From Dyella sp. C9 (GTDB taxonomy: Bacteria; Pseudomonadota; Gammaproteobacteria; Xanthomonadales; Rhodanobacteraceae), in contig NZ_QIRF01000017.1 of NCBI RefSeq assembly GCF_003332825.1, forward strand, positions 29,431 to 93,430: a stretch of 64,000 nt of DNA. The letters are read 5' to 3'. The notes beneath the pieces are model-generated. The model ran no database searches and had not been told where the DNA came from. It saw only the letters and a list, made by a program, of their open reading frames with translations. A program made the position numbers and the translations under genes. The first letter of the stretch is position 1. Every line of letters begins with the position of its first letter. Shown here piece by piece: positions 40,424 through 50,401 of the stretch.

Positions 40424-40452
40424 TAGATGGGGAGCTGGCCAAAGAGTTTCAA
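40424..40452 (-). promoter_or_regulatory. candidate promoter of the outer-membrane barrel gene
   Basis: On the minus strand TTGAAA (40452-40447), a 17-nt spacer, then CATCTA (40429-40424). It implies a leader of about 85 nt. The rest of the 262-nt divergent gap to tkt is AT-richer than its surroundings (TTTCAATACTTGTTAGTACA). Confidence 0.4.
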
Positions 40453-40593
40453 TACTTGTTAGTACAGGATTAAGGGTCGGTTAATTCATCGCAAGGGCCA
40501 GCCGGCGAACGCCGCACGGATTGGGCGACACGGGGCGTAAGGATCGGCGACAATAGGCGTTTTACTGCCGCCAGCCCCCGGAGACCCCTCGCA

Positions 40594-42597
40594 ATGACAA
40601 CCCGCCGCGAACTCGCCAACGCCGTGCGCGCCCTCGCCATGGACGCCGTGGAGAAGGCCAACAGTGGCCACCCGGGCATGCCCATGGGCATGGCGGATAT
40701 CGCCGAGGTGCTGTGGAACGATTTCCTCCAGCACAACCCGAGCAACCCCAAGTGGTTCAATCGCGACCGGTTCGTGCTCTCCAATGGCCACGGCTCAATG
40801 CTGCAGTACGCGCTGCTGCACCTGACCGGCTATGACCTGCCGATGGACCAGCTCAAGCAATTCCGCCAGCTGCACTCCAAGACCGCCGGCCATCCGGAAG
40901 CCAGCGAAACCCCAGGCGTGGAAACCACCACCGGCCCGCTGGGCCAGGGTCTGGCCAACGCCGTCGGTTTCGCGCTGGCCGAGAAGGTGCTGGCCGACCA
41001 CTTCAACCGTCCGGGCCATGAGATCGTCAACCATCACACCTATGTGTTCCTGGGCGATGGCTGCCTGATGGAAGGCATCTCGCACGAAGTCGCCTCGCTG
41101 GCGGGTACCTGGAAGCTGGGCAAGCTGGTCGCGATCTACGACGACAACGGCATCTCGATCGACGGCGAAGTGCACGGCTGGTTCACCGACAACACCCCGG
41201 AGCGTTTCGAGGCCTACGGCTGGAACGTGATCCGCGGCGTCGACGGTCATGACGCCGAGGCCATCAAGAAGGCCATCACCGAGGCCACCAGCCAGTCGGA
41301 GAAGCCCACGCTGATCTGCGCGCGCACCATCATCGGCTTCGGCGCGCCGCACAAGCAGGGCAAGGAAGAGAGCCACGGCGCCGCGCTGGGCAAGGACGAA
41401 GTCGCCGGTGCGCGCGACGAACTGGACTGGCGCCACGAGCCGTTCGTGATTCCGGCCGAGATCTATGCCGGCTGGGATCACAAGAAGGCGGGCGCCGAAC
41501 GCGAGCAGAAGTGGCACGACGCCGTGGCGAAGTACTCCGCCGCGTTCCCGGAACTGGCGGCCGAGTTCAATCGCCGCGTCTCCGGCGAGCTGCCGTCCGA
41601 CTGGGCCGCCAAGTCGCAGGCCTATGTCGAGAAGCTCCAGGCGGAGGGCCCGGAAGTGGCCTCGCGCAAGGCCTCGCAGATGACCCTGGACGCCTACGGC
41701 CCGCTGCTGCCGGAGCTGATCGGCGGTTCGGCGGACCTGGCCGGTTCCAACCTCACCAAGTGGAAGGGCAGCGTCGACGCCGGCAACGGCCATGACCCGA
41801 AGGGCAACTACGTCTATTACGGCGTGCGCGAGTTCGGCATGAGCGCCATCGCCAACGGCCTGGCCCTGCATGGCGGCTTCGTTCCGTATGACGCCACCTT
41901 CCTGGTGTTCTCCGATTACGCCCGCAATGCGGTGCGCATGAGCGCGCTGATTCCTGCGCATGCCATCCACGTCTACACCCACGATTCGATCGGCCTGGGC
42001 GAGGACGGTCCGACCCACCAGCCGGTGGAGCACCTTGCCTCGCTGCGCTACATCCCGAACAACCAGGTGTGGCGCCCATGCGACGCGGTGGAAACCGCCG
42101 TGTCGTGGAAGGTCGCCATCGAGCGCAAGGGCAACCCGGCGTGCCTGGTGTTCTCGCGCCAGAACCTCAGGCACCAGCAGCGCAGTGCGCAGCAGGTGGC
42201 CGACATCACCCGTGGCGGCTACGTGCTGTCCGATCCGCAGGACACCAAGTTCAAGGCCATCCTGATCGCCACCGGCTCGGAAGTGGAGCTGGCCATGGAA
42301 GCGGCCCGCACGCTCGCACAGCAGGGCGTGCCGGTGCGCGTGGTGTCGATGCCGTGCACGGAAGTGTTCGACGCGCAGCCGCTGGAATACCGCGAAGCCA
42401 TCCTGCCGGGCTGGTGCCGCGCACGCGTGGCGGTGGAAGCGGCGACGGCCGACTTCTGGCGCAAGTACGTGGGCCTGGACGGCGAGGTGATCGGCATGAA
42501 CAGCTTCGGTGCCTCGGCGCCGGCGCCGAAGCTGTTCGACTACTTCGGCTTTACCGTGCCGCACGTGGTCGACGCCGTGAAGCGTGTGATCGGCTGA
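40594..42597 (+). CDS. tkt: transketolase
   Basis: 667 aa. Pentose phosphate/Calvin-type two-carbon transfer. Thiamine diphosphate domain with SGHPGMPMGMADI near the N-terminus, GPLGQGLANAVGFA, and GDGCLMEGISHEVASLAGTWKL; pyrimidine domain with REFGMSAIANGLALHGGF and THDSIGLGEDGPTHQPVEHLASLR. The His residues lining the active site are present. Same strand as fda and pyk but with its own upstream region. A REP-like palindrome and a strong terminator follow. Confidence 0.97.
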   Translation: MTTRRELANAVRALAMDAVEKANSGHPGMPMGMADIAEVLWNDFLQHNPSNPKWFNRDRFVLSNGHGSMLQYALLHLTGYDLPMDQLKQFRQLHSKTAGHPEASETPGVETTTGPLGQGLANAVGFALAEKVLADHFNRPGHEIVNHHTYVFLGDGCLMEGISHEVASLAGTWKLGKLVAIYDDNGISIDGEVHGWFTDNTPERFEAYGWNVIRGVDGHDAEAIKKAITEATSQSEKPTLICARTIIGFGAPHKQGKEESHGAALGKDEVAGARDELDWRHEPFVIPAEIYAGWDHKKAGAEREQKWHDAVAKYSAAFPELAAEFNRRVSGELPSDWAAKSQAYVEKLQAEGPEVASRKASQMTLDAYGPLLPELIGGSADLAGSNLTKWKGSVDAGNGHDPKGNYVYYGVREFGMSAIANGLALHGGFVPYDATFLVFSDYARNAVRMSALIPAHAIHVYTHDSIGLGEDGPTHQPVEHLASLRYIPNNQVWRPCDAVETAVSWKVAIERKGNPACLVFSRQNLRHQQRSAQQVADITRGGYVLSDPQDTKFKAILIATGSEVELAMEAARTLAQQGVPVRVVSMPCTEVFDAQPLEYREAILPGWCRARVAVEAATADFWRKYVGLDGEVIGMNSFGASAPAPKLFDYFGFTVPHVVDAVKRVIG

Positions 42598-42605
42598 ACG
42601 CCCTG

Positions 42606-42640
42606 ATCCCTCTCCCTGCGGGGAGGGGGCGAGAGCGCAA
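42606..42640 (+). repeat. single CCCTCTCCC/GGGGAGGG palindrome after tkt
   Basis: ATCCCTCTCCCTGCGGGGAG followed by GGGGCGAGAG. It shares the CCCTCTCCC-N-GGGAG core of the repeats that bound the DUF559 cassette at 22217-22653, but here it stands alone without a gene. Confidence 0.6.
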
Positions 42641-42656
42641 GCTGTTCGCCCTGGAA

Positions 42657-42693
42657 CCAAAAAAACGCCGCGATCGTCGCGGCGTTTTTTTGC
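42657..42693 (+). terminator. terminator after tkt
   Basis: AAAAACGCCGCGA-tcg-TCGCGGCGTTTTT with flanking A and T runs; can work in both directions. Confidence 0.9.
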
Positions 42694-42797
42694 TCTTGTC
42701 TTTGCCAGAAGCGCAGCCTGCGCGCGAAAAGCCCAGGTAGCGAGAAGGCCGTGATGCCACGGTCGTGCGCAGGGCGTACCCCTGCGACGGGATGGCA

Positions 42798-43430
42798 TCA
42801 CGCCACCAGCAACTCCGTCAGATGATCCGGATCACGGGCGATGGCGTGTGCGCCGGCCTTTTCGAGTTCGGCCCGGCTGCCAAAGCCCCACAGCACGCCG
42901 ACGCCGCGTACGCGGTTCGCCAGCGCGCCGTCGATGTCGAAGTGGCGATCGCCGATCATCGCCGTGTCTTCCGGACGGGCGCCGAAATCCTGCAGCGCGG
43001 CGGCGATCATCGAGGCTTTTTCGCTGTGCGGACTCGATGGATCCGGGCCGTACAGGCGGGTAAACGCGTTGCCAAACGGCAGGTGCTCGATGATCGGGCG
43101 GGCATGGCGCTCGGGCTTGCTCGTGACCACGGCCAGCGTGTGGCCGGCCGCCTGCAGCCGGTCGATCATCGGCTCGATGCCCGGATAGATCGTGTGCTCG
43201 CGCCAACCGATGGTATGGAAGCGCTGGTGGTAGTACTCCACCGCCTGTTCGATGCGGTCGTGGTCATGATCCAGCAGCGGCGCGAAGCTGTGGCGCAGCG
43301 GCGGGCCGATCCAGTGGCGCATCTCGGCCGGGTGCGCCACGCCCAGCTGCGTCAGCGCATGACGGACGCAGCCGAGGATGCCCAGCTCGGAATCGATCAG
43401 GGTGCCGTCGAGGTCGAACAGGCAGAGCAT
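42798..43430 (-). CDS. HAD-family phosphatase (phosphoglycolate phosphatase-like)
   Basis: 210 aa. HAD motif I FDLDGTLIDSELG (5-17), motif II AVVTSKP (about 100-106), motif III Lys in EKASMIAAAL, motif IV MIGDRHFDIDGA. The cap domain after motif I contains the helical GPPLRHSFAPLL region typical of Gph/pyrophosphatase-like members. Substrate uncertain: phosphoglycolate, a nucleotide or a sugar phosphate. Its ATG directly abuts the pgk stop codon with no gap, so it is translated with pgk. Confidence 0.85.
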   Translation of the reverse strand: MLCLFDLDGTLIDSELGILGCVRHALTQLGVAHPAEMRHWIGPPLRHSFAPLLDHDHDRIEQAVEYYHQRFHTIGWREHTIYPGIEPMIDRLQAAGHTLAVVTSKPERHARPIIEHLPFGNAFTRLYGPDPSSPHSEKASMIAAALQDFGARPEDTAMIGDRHFDIDGALANRVRGVGVLWGFGSRAELEKAGAHAIARDPDHLTELLVA

Positions 43431-44609
43431 TCAGTGACCTGCGCGCGCCTTGAGGGCCGCCACGGCCGGAAGCTCCTTGCCCTCGAGGAATTCGAGGAAG
43501 GCGCCGCCGCCGGTGGAGATGTAGGACACGTCATCGGCGATACCGTACTTGTCCACCGCCGCCAGGGTGTCGCCGCCGCCGGCGATGGAGAACGCCGGGG
43601 AGGCCGCGATGGCGCGCGCCAGCGTCTCGGTGCCATGGCCGAAGGCGTCGAACTCGAACACGCCGACCGGGCCGTTCCATACCACGGTGCCGGCCTTGGC
43701 GATCAGCTCGGCGTAGCGGCGGGCGGTCTCGGGGCCGATGTCCAGGATCATCTCGCCGTCCTTCACCTCGTCGACCGCCTTCACGGTGGCCGGGGCGTGC
43801 GCGGAGAACTCCGGCGCCACCACCACGTCGACCGGCAGCGGCACGTCGGCATGGCGGCGCTTGGCGTCGGCGCTGACCTTCTTGGCGGCCGGGATGAGGT
43901 CCGGCTCGTACAGCGAGTTGCCGACGGGGTAGCCCATGGCGGCAATGAAGGTGTTGGCGATGCCGCCACCGACGATCAGCTGGTCGACCTTGCCGATCAG
44001 GTTTTCCAGCAGGGTGAGCTTGGTGGAGACCTTGGAGCCGGCGACGATGGCCAGCAGCGGGTGCGCCGGCTGCTCCAGCGCCTTGCCGAGCGCGTCCAGT
44101 TCGGCGGACAGCAGCGGGCCGGCGGCGGCGATCGGGGCGTACTTGATCACGCCATGGGTGGAGGCCTGGGCACGGTGCGCGGTGCCGAAGGCGTCCATCA
44201 CGAAGATGTCGCACAGGGCGGCGTACTTCTTCGACAGCGCCTCGTCGTCCTTGCCTTCGCCCACGTTCATGCGGCAGTTCTCCAGCACCACCACTTCGCC
44301 GTCCGCCACCTCGACGCCGTCGAGGTAGTCGGCGACCAGGCGCACCGGCTGGCCGAGCTTGTCGCCCAGCCACTTGGCCACCGGGGCCAACGAGGATTCG
44401 GCGTCGAACTGGCCCTCCTTGGGGCGGCCCAGGTGCGACAGCACCATCACCTTGGCGCCGGCGTCGCGGGCGGCCTTGATGGTCGGCAGGGAGGCGTCCA
44501 GGCGCTGGGTGGAGGTGATGTGGCCGTTCTCGATCGGCACGTTCAGGTCTTCGCGGATCAGCACGCGCTTGCCGCGCAGATCAAGATCGCTCATGCGGGT
44601 AACGGACAC
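43431..44609 (-). CDS. pgk: phosphoglycerate kinase
   Basis: 392 aa from a GTG at 44609, which has AGGGAG 7 nt upstream and yields an N-terminus (SVTRMSDLDLRGKRVLIREDLNVP) that matches E. coli Pgk; the ATG at 44594 would shorten it by five residues. Signatures: REDLNVPI, LSHLGRPKEG, AFGTAHRAQAST, GSKVSTKLTLLENLI and the nucleotide-binding GPVGVFEFDAFGHGT / STGGGAFLEFLEG. Makes ATP from 1,3-bisphosphoglycerate. Coupled to the HAD phosphatase. Not next to gapA, unlike many genomes. Confidence 0.96.
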   Translation of the reverse strand: MSVTRMSDLDLRGKRVLIREDLNVPIENGHITSTQRLDASLPTIKAARDAGAKVMVLSHLGRPKEGQFDAESSLAPVAKWLGDKLGQPVRLVADYLDGVEVADGEVVVLENCRMNVGEGKDDEALSKKYAALCDIFVMDAFGTAHRAQASTHGVIKYAPIAAAGPLLSAELDALGKALEQPAHPLLAIVAGSKVSTKLTLLENLIGKVDQLIVGGGIANTFIAAMGYPVGNSLYEPDLIPAAKKVSADAKRRHADVPLPVDVVVAPEFSAHAPATVKAVDEVKDGEMILDIGPETARRYAELIAKAGTVVWNGPVGVFEFDAFGHGTETLARAIAASPAFSIAGGGDTLAAVDKYGIADDVSYISTGGGAFLEFLEGKELPAVAALKARAGH

Positions 44610-44744
44610 GGCGGAACTCCCTTGCTTGGATTCGGTGAATGGGTGCCGGTGGCACGAACCGCCTATTGTCCCGCCCGGTCCGCAGCGATGCAAACCGCAT
44701 GGCAGGTATCCTAGGTGCCCGGTATTTCCGCGCGAGGACACCCC

Positions 44745-45410
44745 ATGGAGCAGCAGGATCTGGTGCTGTACGGCTATTGGCGCTCCAGCGCCGCCTATCG
44801 GGTGCGCATCGCGCTGAACCTGAAGGGGCTGGCCTACGAATCGCGGCCGGTGCACCTGGTCAACAACGGCGGCGAGCAGCATGCGCCGGATTTCCAGGCC
44901 CTCAACCCGCAGGAGCTGGTGCCCTGCCTGGTGGACCAGGGGCGGGTGTTCACCCAGTCGATGGCGATCCTGGAGTACCTGGACGAGACACGGCCGCAGG
45001 TGCCGCTGCTGCCGCCCGATGCGGCGGGGCGGGCCCGGGTGCGGGCGCTGTCGCAGGTGGTGGCCTGCGACATCCATCCGCTGGGCAACCTGCGCGTGCT
45101 GCAGCACCTAGTCAGCCAGTTCGGCGCAGACGCCGCCGCCAAGGGGGTGTGGTCGCGGCACTGGATCAGCCTGGGCCTGCACGCGCTGGAAACCATGCTG
45201 GCCGGCCACGTGGCCACTGGCCGCTTCTGCCATGGTGACACGCCAGGCATGGCTGATGCCTGCCTGGTACCGCAGGTCTACAACGCGTTGCGCTGGAAGC
45301 TGCCGATGGAGGAGTACCCCACCATCCTCCGCATCCATGAGGCCTGCCAGGCGCTGGAAGCGTTCCAGCGCGCGGCACCGGAGGCGCAGGCCGACGCGCC
45401 GGTGGCCTGA
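44745..45410 (+). CDS. maiA: maleylacetoacetate isomerase (zeta-class glutathione transferase)
   Basis: 221 aa. Zeta-class motif GYWRSSAAYRVRIALNL (10-26) binds glutathione at the Ser-Ser; LVNNGGEQHAPDFQALNPQELVPCLVDQG and TQSMAILEYLDE follow. The C-terminal domain has HPLGNLRVLQHL. Isomerises maleylacetoacetate to fumarylacetoacetate, which links the products of hmgA and the fumarylacetoacetase 20 kb away. A GTG at 44715 would add 10 residues, but ATG at 44745 with CGAGGACACCCC is preferred. Translationally coupled to the next gene (TGATG). Confidence 0.92.
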   Translation: MEQQDLVLYGYWRSSAAYRVRIALNLKGLAYESRPVHLVNNGGEQHAPDFQALNPQELVPCLVDQGRVFTQSMAILEYLDETRPQVPLLPPDAAGRARVRALSQVVACDIHPLGNLRVLQHLVSQFGADAAAKGVWSRHWISLGLHALETMLAGHVATGRFCHGDTPGMADACLVPQVYNALRWKLPMEEYPTILRIHEACQALEAFQRAAPEAQADAPVA

Positions 45411-45799
45411 TGGCCTCGACGGGCCTTTGGGAGCGGTTGTGGCGTTGGCAGCGGGGGCGCCAGGGCAGTGGCTACGACAAGCTGCTGCTCGGCGGAACCT
45501 ATTGGCCGCTGCCTTGCGACTGCTATCTGTTGCGTTTCCCCACCGGCACCTCGGTGCCTGCGCATACCGACAAGGTGGAGCGCGGGCGGCATTACCGCCT
45601 CAACCTCATCCTGTGGCCTGCGCGCCGGGGCGGCGAGTTCGTCTGTGCGCGCCCCATGCATGCCAGCCGGCGCATCAAGCTGTTCCGCCCGGACCTGGAA
45701 GAACACAGCGTCACGACGATCGAGGAAGGCACCCGCTGGGTGTTGAGCTTTGGCTGGGTGCGTGGCGCACGGAGCGCCGGAACGCGCCCCGCCGCCTGA
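45410..45799 (+). CDS. short 2-oxoglutarate/Fe(II) oxygenase-like protein
   Basis: 129 aa. PCDCYLLRFPTGTSVPAHTD..GRHYRLNLILWPARRGGEFVC, then KLFRPDLEEHSVTTIEEGTRWVLSFGWV. The jelly-roll pattern and the candidate facial triad (His and Asp in AHTD, His in EEHSV), with an Arg near the end (GTRWVLSFGW), match small 2OG-Fe(II) oxygenases. It is much shorter than typical hydroxylases, so it may be a minimal domain. Overlaps maiA by one base pair of stop/start, suggesting co-expression; whether it acts on an aromatic-pathway compound is unknown. Confidence 0.65.
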   Translation: MASTGLWERLWRWQRGRQGSGYDKLLLGGTYWPLPCDCYLLRFPTGTSVPAHTDKVERGRHYRLNLILWPARRGGEFVCARPMHASRRIKLFRPDLEEHSVTTIEEGTRWVLSFGWVRGARSAGTRPAA

Positions 45800-45808
45800 G
45801 GGGCCGGG

Positions 45809-46924
45809 TCAGAAGCCCAGCCCGTACGGATCGTTGCCTGCCAGTTCCACGCTTTCCGCATTGCCGCCCTCGGACAGGCGCACCTTGAGCGCCAGGCCGT
45901 CGCGCGAGTCCGCCTTGTTGAGCGCCTCGTCCAGCTCGATGCGGCCTTCCTTGTAGAGGCGGTACAGCGACTGGTCGAACGTCTGCATGCCTTCCTGCAG
46001 GCTGCGGTCCATCGCTTCCTTGATGTCGTGCACTTGGCCGCGGCGGATCATGTCGCGGATCAGCGGTGTGTTCAGCAGCACCTCGGTCGCCGGCAGGCGG
46101 CGGCCATCCTTGCCCACCACCAGGCGCTGGCTGATCACCGCGCGCAGGTTGAGCGCGAGATTCATCAGCACGTTCTTGTGCGCCGATTCGGGGAAGAAGT
46201 TGAGGATGCGCTCCAGCGTCTGGTCGGCATTGTTGGAGTGCAGGGTGGCCAGGCACAGGTGGCCGGTTTCGGAGAAGGCGATGGCCGCCTCCATGGTGTC
46301 GGTGTCGCGGATCTCGCCGATCATGATCACGTCGGGCGCCTCGCGCATCGCGTTGCGCAGGGCCTCGTGGTAGCTGTGCGTGTCCAGGCCGACCTCGCGC
46401 TGGTTCACGATCGACTTCTTGTGGCGGTGCAGGTACTCGATCGGGTCCTCGATGGTGAGGATGTGGCCCGAGGAGTTCTGGTTGCGGTGGTCGATCATTG
46501 CCGCCAGGGTGGTCGACTTGCCCGAGCCGGTGGCGCCGACCACCAGGATCAGCCCGCGCGGCTCCATGATCAGCTCGCGGAAGATGCTGGGCAGCTGCAG
46601 CTGGTCGATGCTCGGGATCTCGCTCTTGATGGCGCGGATCACCATGCCCACTTCGCCGCGCTGCTTGAACACGTTGATGCGGAAGCGGCCGGCTTCCTTC
46701 ACCGCCAGCGCCATGTTCAGCTCCAGGTCGCGCTCGAACTGCGGTACCTGGCCCTCGTCCATCAGCGAATAGGCGATTTTCTTGACCATGCCGCTCGGCA
46801 GGCCGGTGTTGCCCAGCGGATAAAGCTTGCCCTCGACCTTGATGTTCACAGGGGCGCCCGTCGTCAGGAACATATCCGACGCGCCCTTGTCAACCATTAG
46901 CTTGAGGAAATAACCAATGTCCAC
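45809..46924 (-). CDS. pilU: PilT/PilU-type twitching motility ATPase
   Basis: 371 aa from a GTG at 46924 with AGGGGA upstream. Walker A GATGSGKST (130-138), Asp box TIEDPIEYLH, Walker B DVIMIGEIRD and His box ETGHLCLATLHSNNA are intact, so it is an active retraction ATPase. The N-terminus MDIGYFLKLMVDKGASDMFLT and the long C-terminal tail ending GLGF are PilU-like rather than PilT. It works with PilT at the base of type IV pili; the usual pilT partner is not in the window. Confidence 0.88.
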   Translation of the reverse strand: MDIGYFLKLMVDKGASDMFLTTGAPVNIKVEGKLYPLGNTGLPSGMVKKIAYSLMDEGQVPQFERDLELNMALAVKEAGRFRINVFKQRGEVGMVIRAIKSEIPSIDQLQLPSIFRELIMEPRGLILVVGATGSGKSTTLAAMIDHRNQNSSGHILTIEDPIEYLHRHKKSIVNQREVGLDTHSYHEALRNAMREAPDVIMIGEIRDTDTMEAAIAFSETGHLCLATLHSNNADQTLERILNFFPESAHKNVLMNLALNLRAVISQRLVVGKDGRRLPATEVLLNTPLIRDMIRRGQVHDIKEAMDRSLQEGMQTFDQSLYRLYKEGRIELDEALNKADSRDGLALKVRLSEGGNAESVELAGNDPYGLGF

Positions 46925-47007
46925 TCGAATCCCCTAATTTCGCGCGCATTGCTAAAGTCGATTATGCCCGCCCACAATACGCTGCGACACTCCGAGAGGA
47001 CTGAGTG

Positions 47008-47598
47008 ATGGTGCACATCTTTTCCCCGCTGTCGGGCCGCCGCAGGGCCGGCCGTACGGCGGTTTCCACCCTGACGCTGGCGTTCACGCTGGCGCTGTCC
47101 GGCTGCGCCACCACGCCGCCGCCGGACAATGCCATGAACCAGGCCCAGGTCCAGCTCCAGGCCGCCCGTGACGCGGGTGCCGCCGACTACGACCCGGTTG
47201 ACCTGGGCTTTGCCCAGAGCAAGTTCCAGCAGGCCCAGAACGCCATGGCCAGCCGCAAGTACGACGATGCGGCCGTGCTGGCAGACGAGGCCCGTGCCGA
47301 TGCCGAGCTGGCCCGTGCCAAGGCCCGCCTGGCCGCCGCCCGGGCCCAGCTCCAGAGCAAGACGGCCGCCCACCAGCAGTTGCGCGACCAGATCGACCAG
47401 TCGCTGGCCGAGCAGCAACAGCAGGACCAGTCGCAAAACGCCGGCCTGCCAAACCAGCAGCAGACCACCGACATGCCGGCACCCTCCAGCTCTTCGCTGG
47501 GCGCGCCGATCCCGCAGGGGCAGGGCTTCCAGACCATTCCCCAGAACACTGACCAGACCGTTCCCCAGTCGAACACCGACCAGGGAGGCCACCCATGA
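47008..47598 (+). CDS. DUF4398-containing lipoprotein
   Basis: 196 aa. Lipoprotein signal with lipobox LALSGCATT (Cys about 35) after a twin-arginine-like RRRAGR start. The mature part is helical and Ala/Gln-rich (NQAQVQLQAARDAGAADYDPVDLGFAQSKFQQAQNAMASRKYDDAAVLADEARADAELARAKARLAAARAQ), the DUF4398 pattern, with a disordered Gln/Pro tail. A GTG one codon earlier is possible. The ribosome site GAGAGGACTGA. Overlaps the next gene (ATGA). Confidence 0.82.
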   Translation: MVHIFSPLSGRRRAGRTAVSTLTLAFTLALSGCATTPPPDNAMNQAQVQLQAARDAGAADYDPVDLGFAQSKFQQAQNAMASRKYDDAAVLADEARADAELARAKARLAAARAQLQSKTAAHQQLRDQIDQSLAEQQQQDQSQNAGLPNQQQTTDMPAPSSSSLGAPIPQGQGFQTIPQNTDQTVPQSNTDQGGHP

Positions 47599-48224
47599 AA
47601 TCTCTGACTCTTCGACTTTCGGCGCTGTTCCTGGCCGTCGCGGCCGCAGGTGCGGCCCATGCCGCCAAGGAAGACATGGACGTAGCGCGGCTGAACAACA
47701 GCCTGGACCAGCTCGCCGGTGACCCGGTGCTGGGCGGCTATGCCCAGGCCGAACAGGCGCGTGCCCGTGATGCCGTGAACCAGCTGTCCCAGGCCCGCTC
47801 GCGTGACCGCGCCCACGCCCTGTACATGGCCGAGCGCCGGGTCGACCTGGCCCGCGCCACCGCACAGCTGCAGGACGCCCAGCTGCAGGTGAACAAGCTG
47901 GACCGCGAACACGACCAGATCCAGCTCGACGGCAGCCGCCGCGAGGCGGACCTGGCCCGCCAGGAACTGGAGCGCCAGCGCCTGCAGTACCAGATGGCGC
48001 AGGAGGAGGCCGCACGCCAGGCCGCGGCCGGCGCCGAGGCCACGGCCCAGGCGCAGGCCGAGGCAGCCCAGGCCAAGAAACTGGCGGCGGCCCAGGCGAA
48101 GGTGGCCAACGCCGCCAAGAAGCAGGCTGAGCTGGCGGCGCAGGCCGCCAAGCTGATGCGTTCGCAGATGCAGCAGGGCGACAGCGGCGCCGCGAGCGAC
48201 GCGTCCAAGGACACCGGCAAGTAA
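47595..48224 (+). CDS. periplasmic coiled-coil protein paired with the DUF4398 lipoprotein
   Basis: 209 aa. Signal peptide MKSLTLRLSALFLAVAAAGAAHA, then an almost entirely helical, charged protein (LARQELERQRLQYQMAQEEAARQAAA) of a coiled coil from about 60 to 200. In many genomes the partner of a DUF4398 lipoprotein is a longer protein ending in an OmpA-like peptidoglycan-binding domain; this one stops at GDSGAASDASKDTGK without it. So either the domain was lost or this lineage has a shorter form. Function unknown; envelope structure likely. Confidence 0.8.
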   Translation: MKSLTLRLSALFLAVAAAGAAHAAKEDMDVARLNNSLDQLAGDPVLGGYAQAEQARARDAVNQLSQARSRDRAHALYMAERRVDLARATAQLQDAQLQVNKLDREHDQIQLDGSRREADLARQELERQRLQYQMAQEEAARQAAAGAEATAQAQAEAAQAKKLAAAQAKVANAAKKQAELAAQAAKLMRSQMQQGDSGAASDASKDTGK

Positions 48225-48254
48225 TCCCGCTTCCGGTTGTCTCAGGCCATGCAC

Positions 48255-48287
48255 CGAAGGCCGGCAGGGCACACCTGCCGGCCTTCG
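48255..48287 (+). terminator. terminator after the DUF4398 pair
   Basis: A perfect 14-bp stem CGAAGGCCGGCAGG-gcaca-CCTGCCGGCCTTCG; only two T in the tail but very stable. Confidence 0.8.
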
Positions 48288-48640
48288 TCATTGCGGGCGC
48301 GACCACGGTGGCGACGCGGGCTGGCGGCGCATTCGTTCACGTTGCGAAAAGCCGTTGTTGCCATCGTGCAAAAGACTGCTGGGGCAGCTTGTTCAGCGTG
48401 ATCGACGAGGTGCGTCCCAGGCCTTTTGTGACGCTTGCATGACCCTCGGTCGGGGAGTAGCGTCGGTTCTCCAGGGGGCATCTCCGCCGCCTGGACCACC
48501 GACCTGAATCATGCATTCATCCTTCCCCTTCAAACGCGCTCCATGACCGGTCATCCGGCGTGGGCCGTGGGTGTGTGCGTGTTCAACGTCAGCGGGTACC
48601 CCTCCCAGGTCCCGCCGTTCTCTCCAGAGGAGGTTCGAAC
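48288..48640. other. 353-nt intergenic region before the DUF465 gene
   Basis: No convincing gene. It ends with a strong ribosome site (AGAGGAGG) for the DUF465 gene. A small palindrome ATGACCGGTCAT occurs near 48542. Promoter elements are not obvious. Confidence 0.45.
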
Positions 48641-48868
48641 ATGTTTGAAAACCAGCAGCGTGATGATGTCGAAGCCTTGATGAAAGCCGACGCGGAGTTT
48701 CGTCGGCTGTACCAGCACCATCAGGAGCTCGACAGCAAGGTGCACGACGCCGAGATTGGTGTACTTCCCATCGACGACATGACGTTGTCGGGCATGAAGA
48801 AGGAGAAACTCCATGCCAAGGAGCGTCTCCAGCGCATGTGGGACACCCGAGCGCACCGCATCAACTGA
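48641..48868 (+). CDS. DUF465 (YdcH-family) small protein
   Basis: 75 aa, a single helical hairpin: FENQQRDDVEALMKADAEFRRLYQHHQELDSKVHDAE, then LSGMKKEKLHAKERLQRMW. This is the DUF465 pattern. The start is set by AGAGGAGGTTCGAAC directly upstream. Such proteins are common, abundant in stationary phase in some species, and of unknown function. Confidence 0.85.
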   Translation: MFENQQRDDVEALMKADAEFRRLYQHHQELDSKVHDAEIGVLPIDDMTLSGMKKEKLHAKERLQRMWDTRAHRIN

Positions 48869-48971
48869 ACCTGCGAGGTTTCGCATGAACGCGGCCCCGG
48901 TACCTCCCGCCCAGGGAGGGTTTCCGGGGCCGCTGTCGTTTGGGGAGGGGGAGGCGTCAGGGTCGTCGGGT

Positions 48972-48977
48972 TATGAT
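48972..48977 (+). promoter_or_regulatory. candidate -10 (TATGAT) of the cystathionine beta-synthase gene
   Basis: TATGAT followed by CGG, 54 nt before the ATG; upstream sequence is G-rich with no -35 match. Confidence 0.35.
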
Positions 48978-49030
48978 CGGCGTCCCTTCCGGCTGCAGCG
49001 ATGCAGCCGGGCCTATTGCAAGGAGTCCCC

Positions 49031-50401
<1,371 letters not shown>

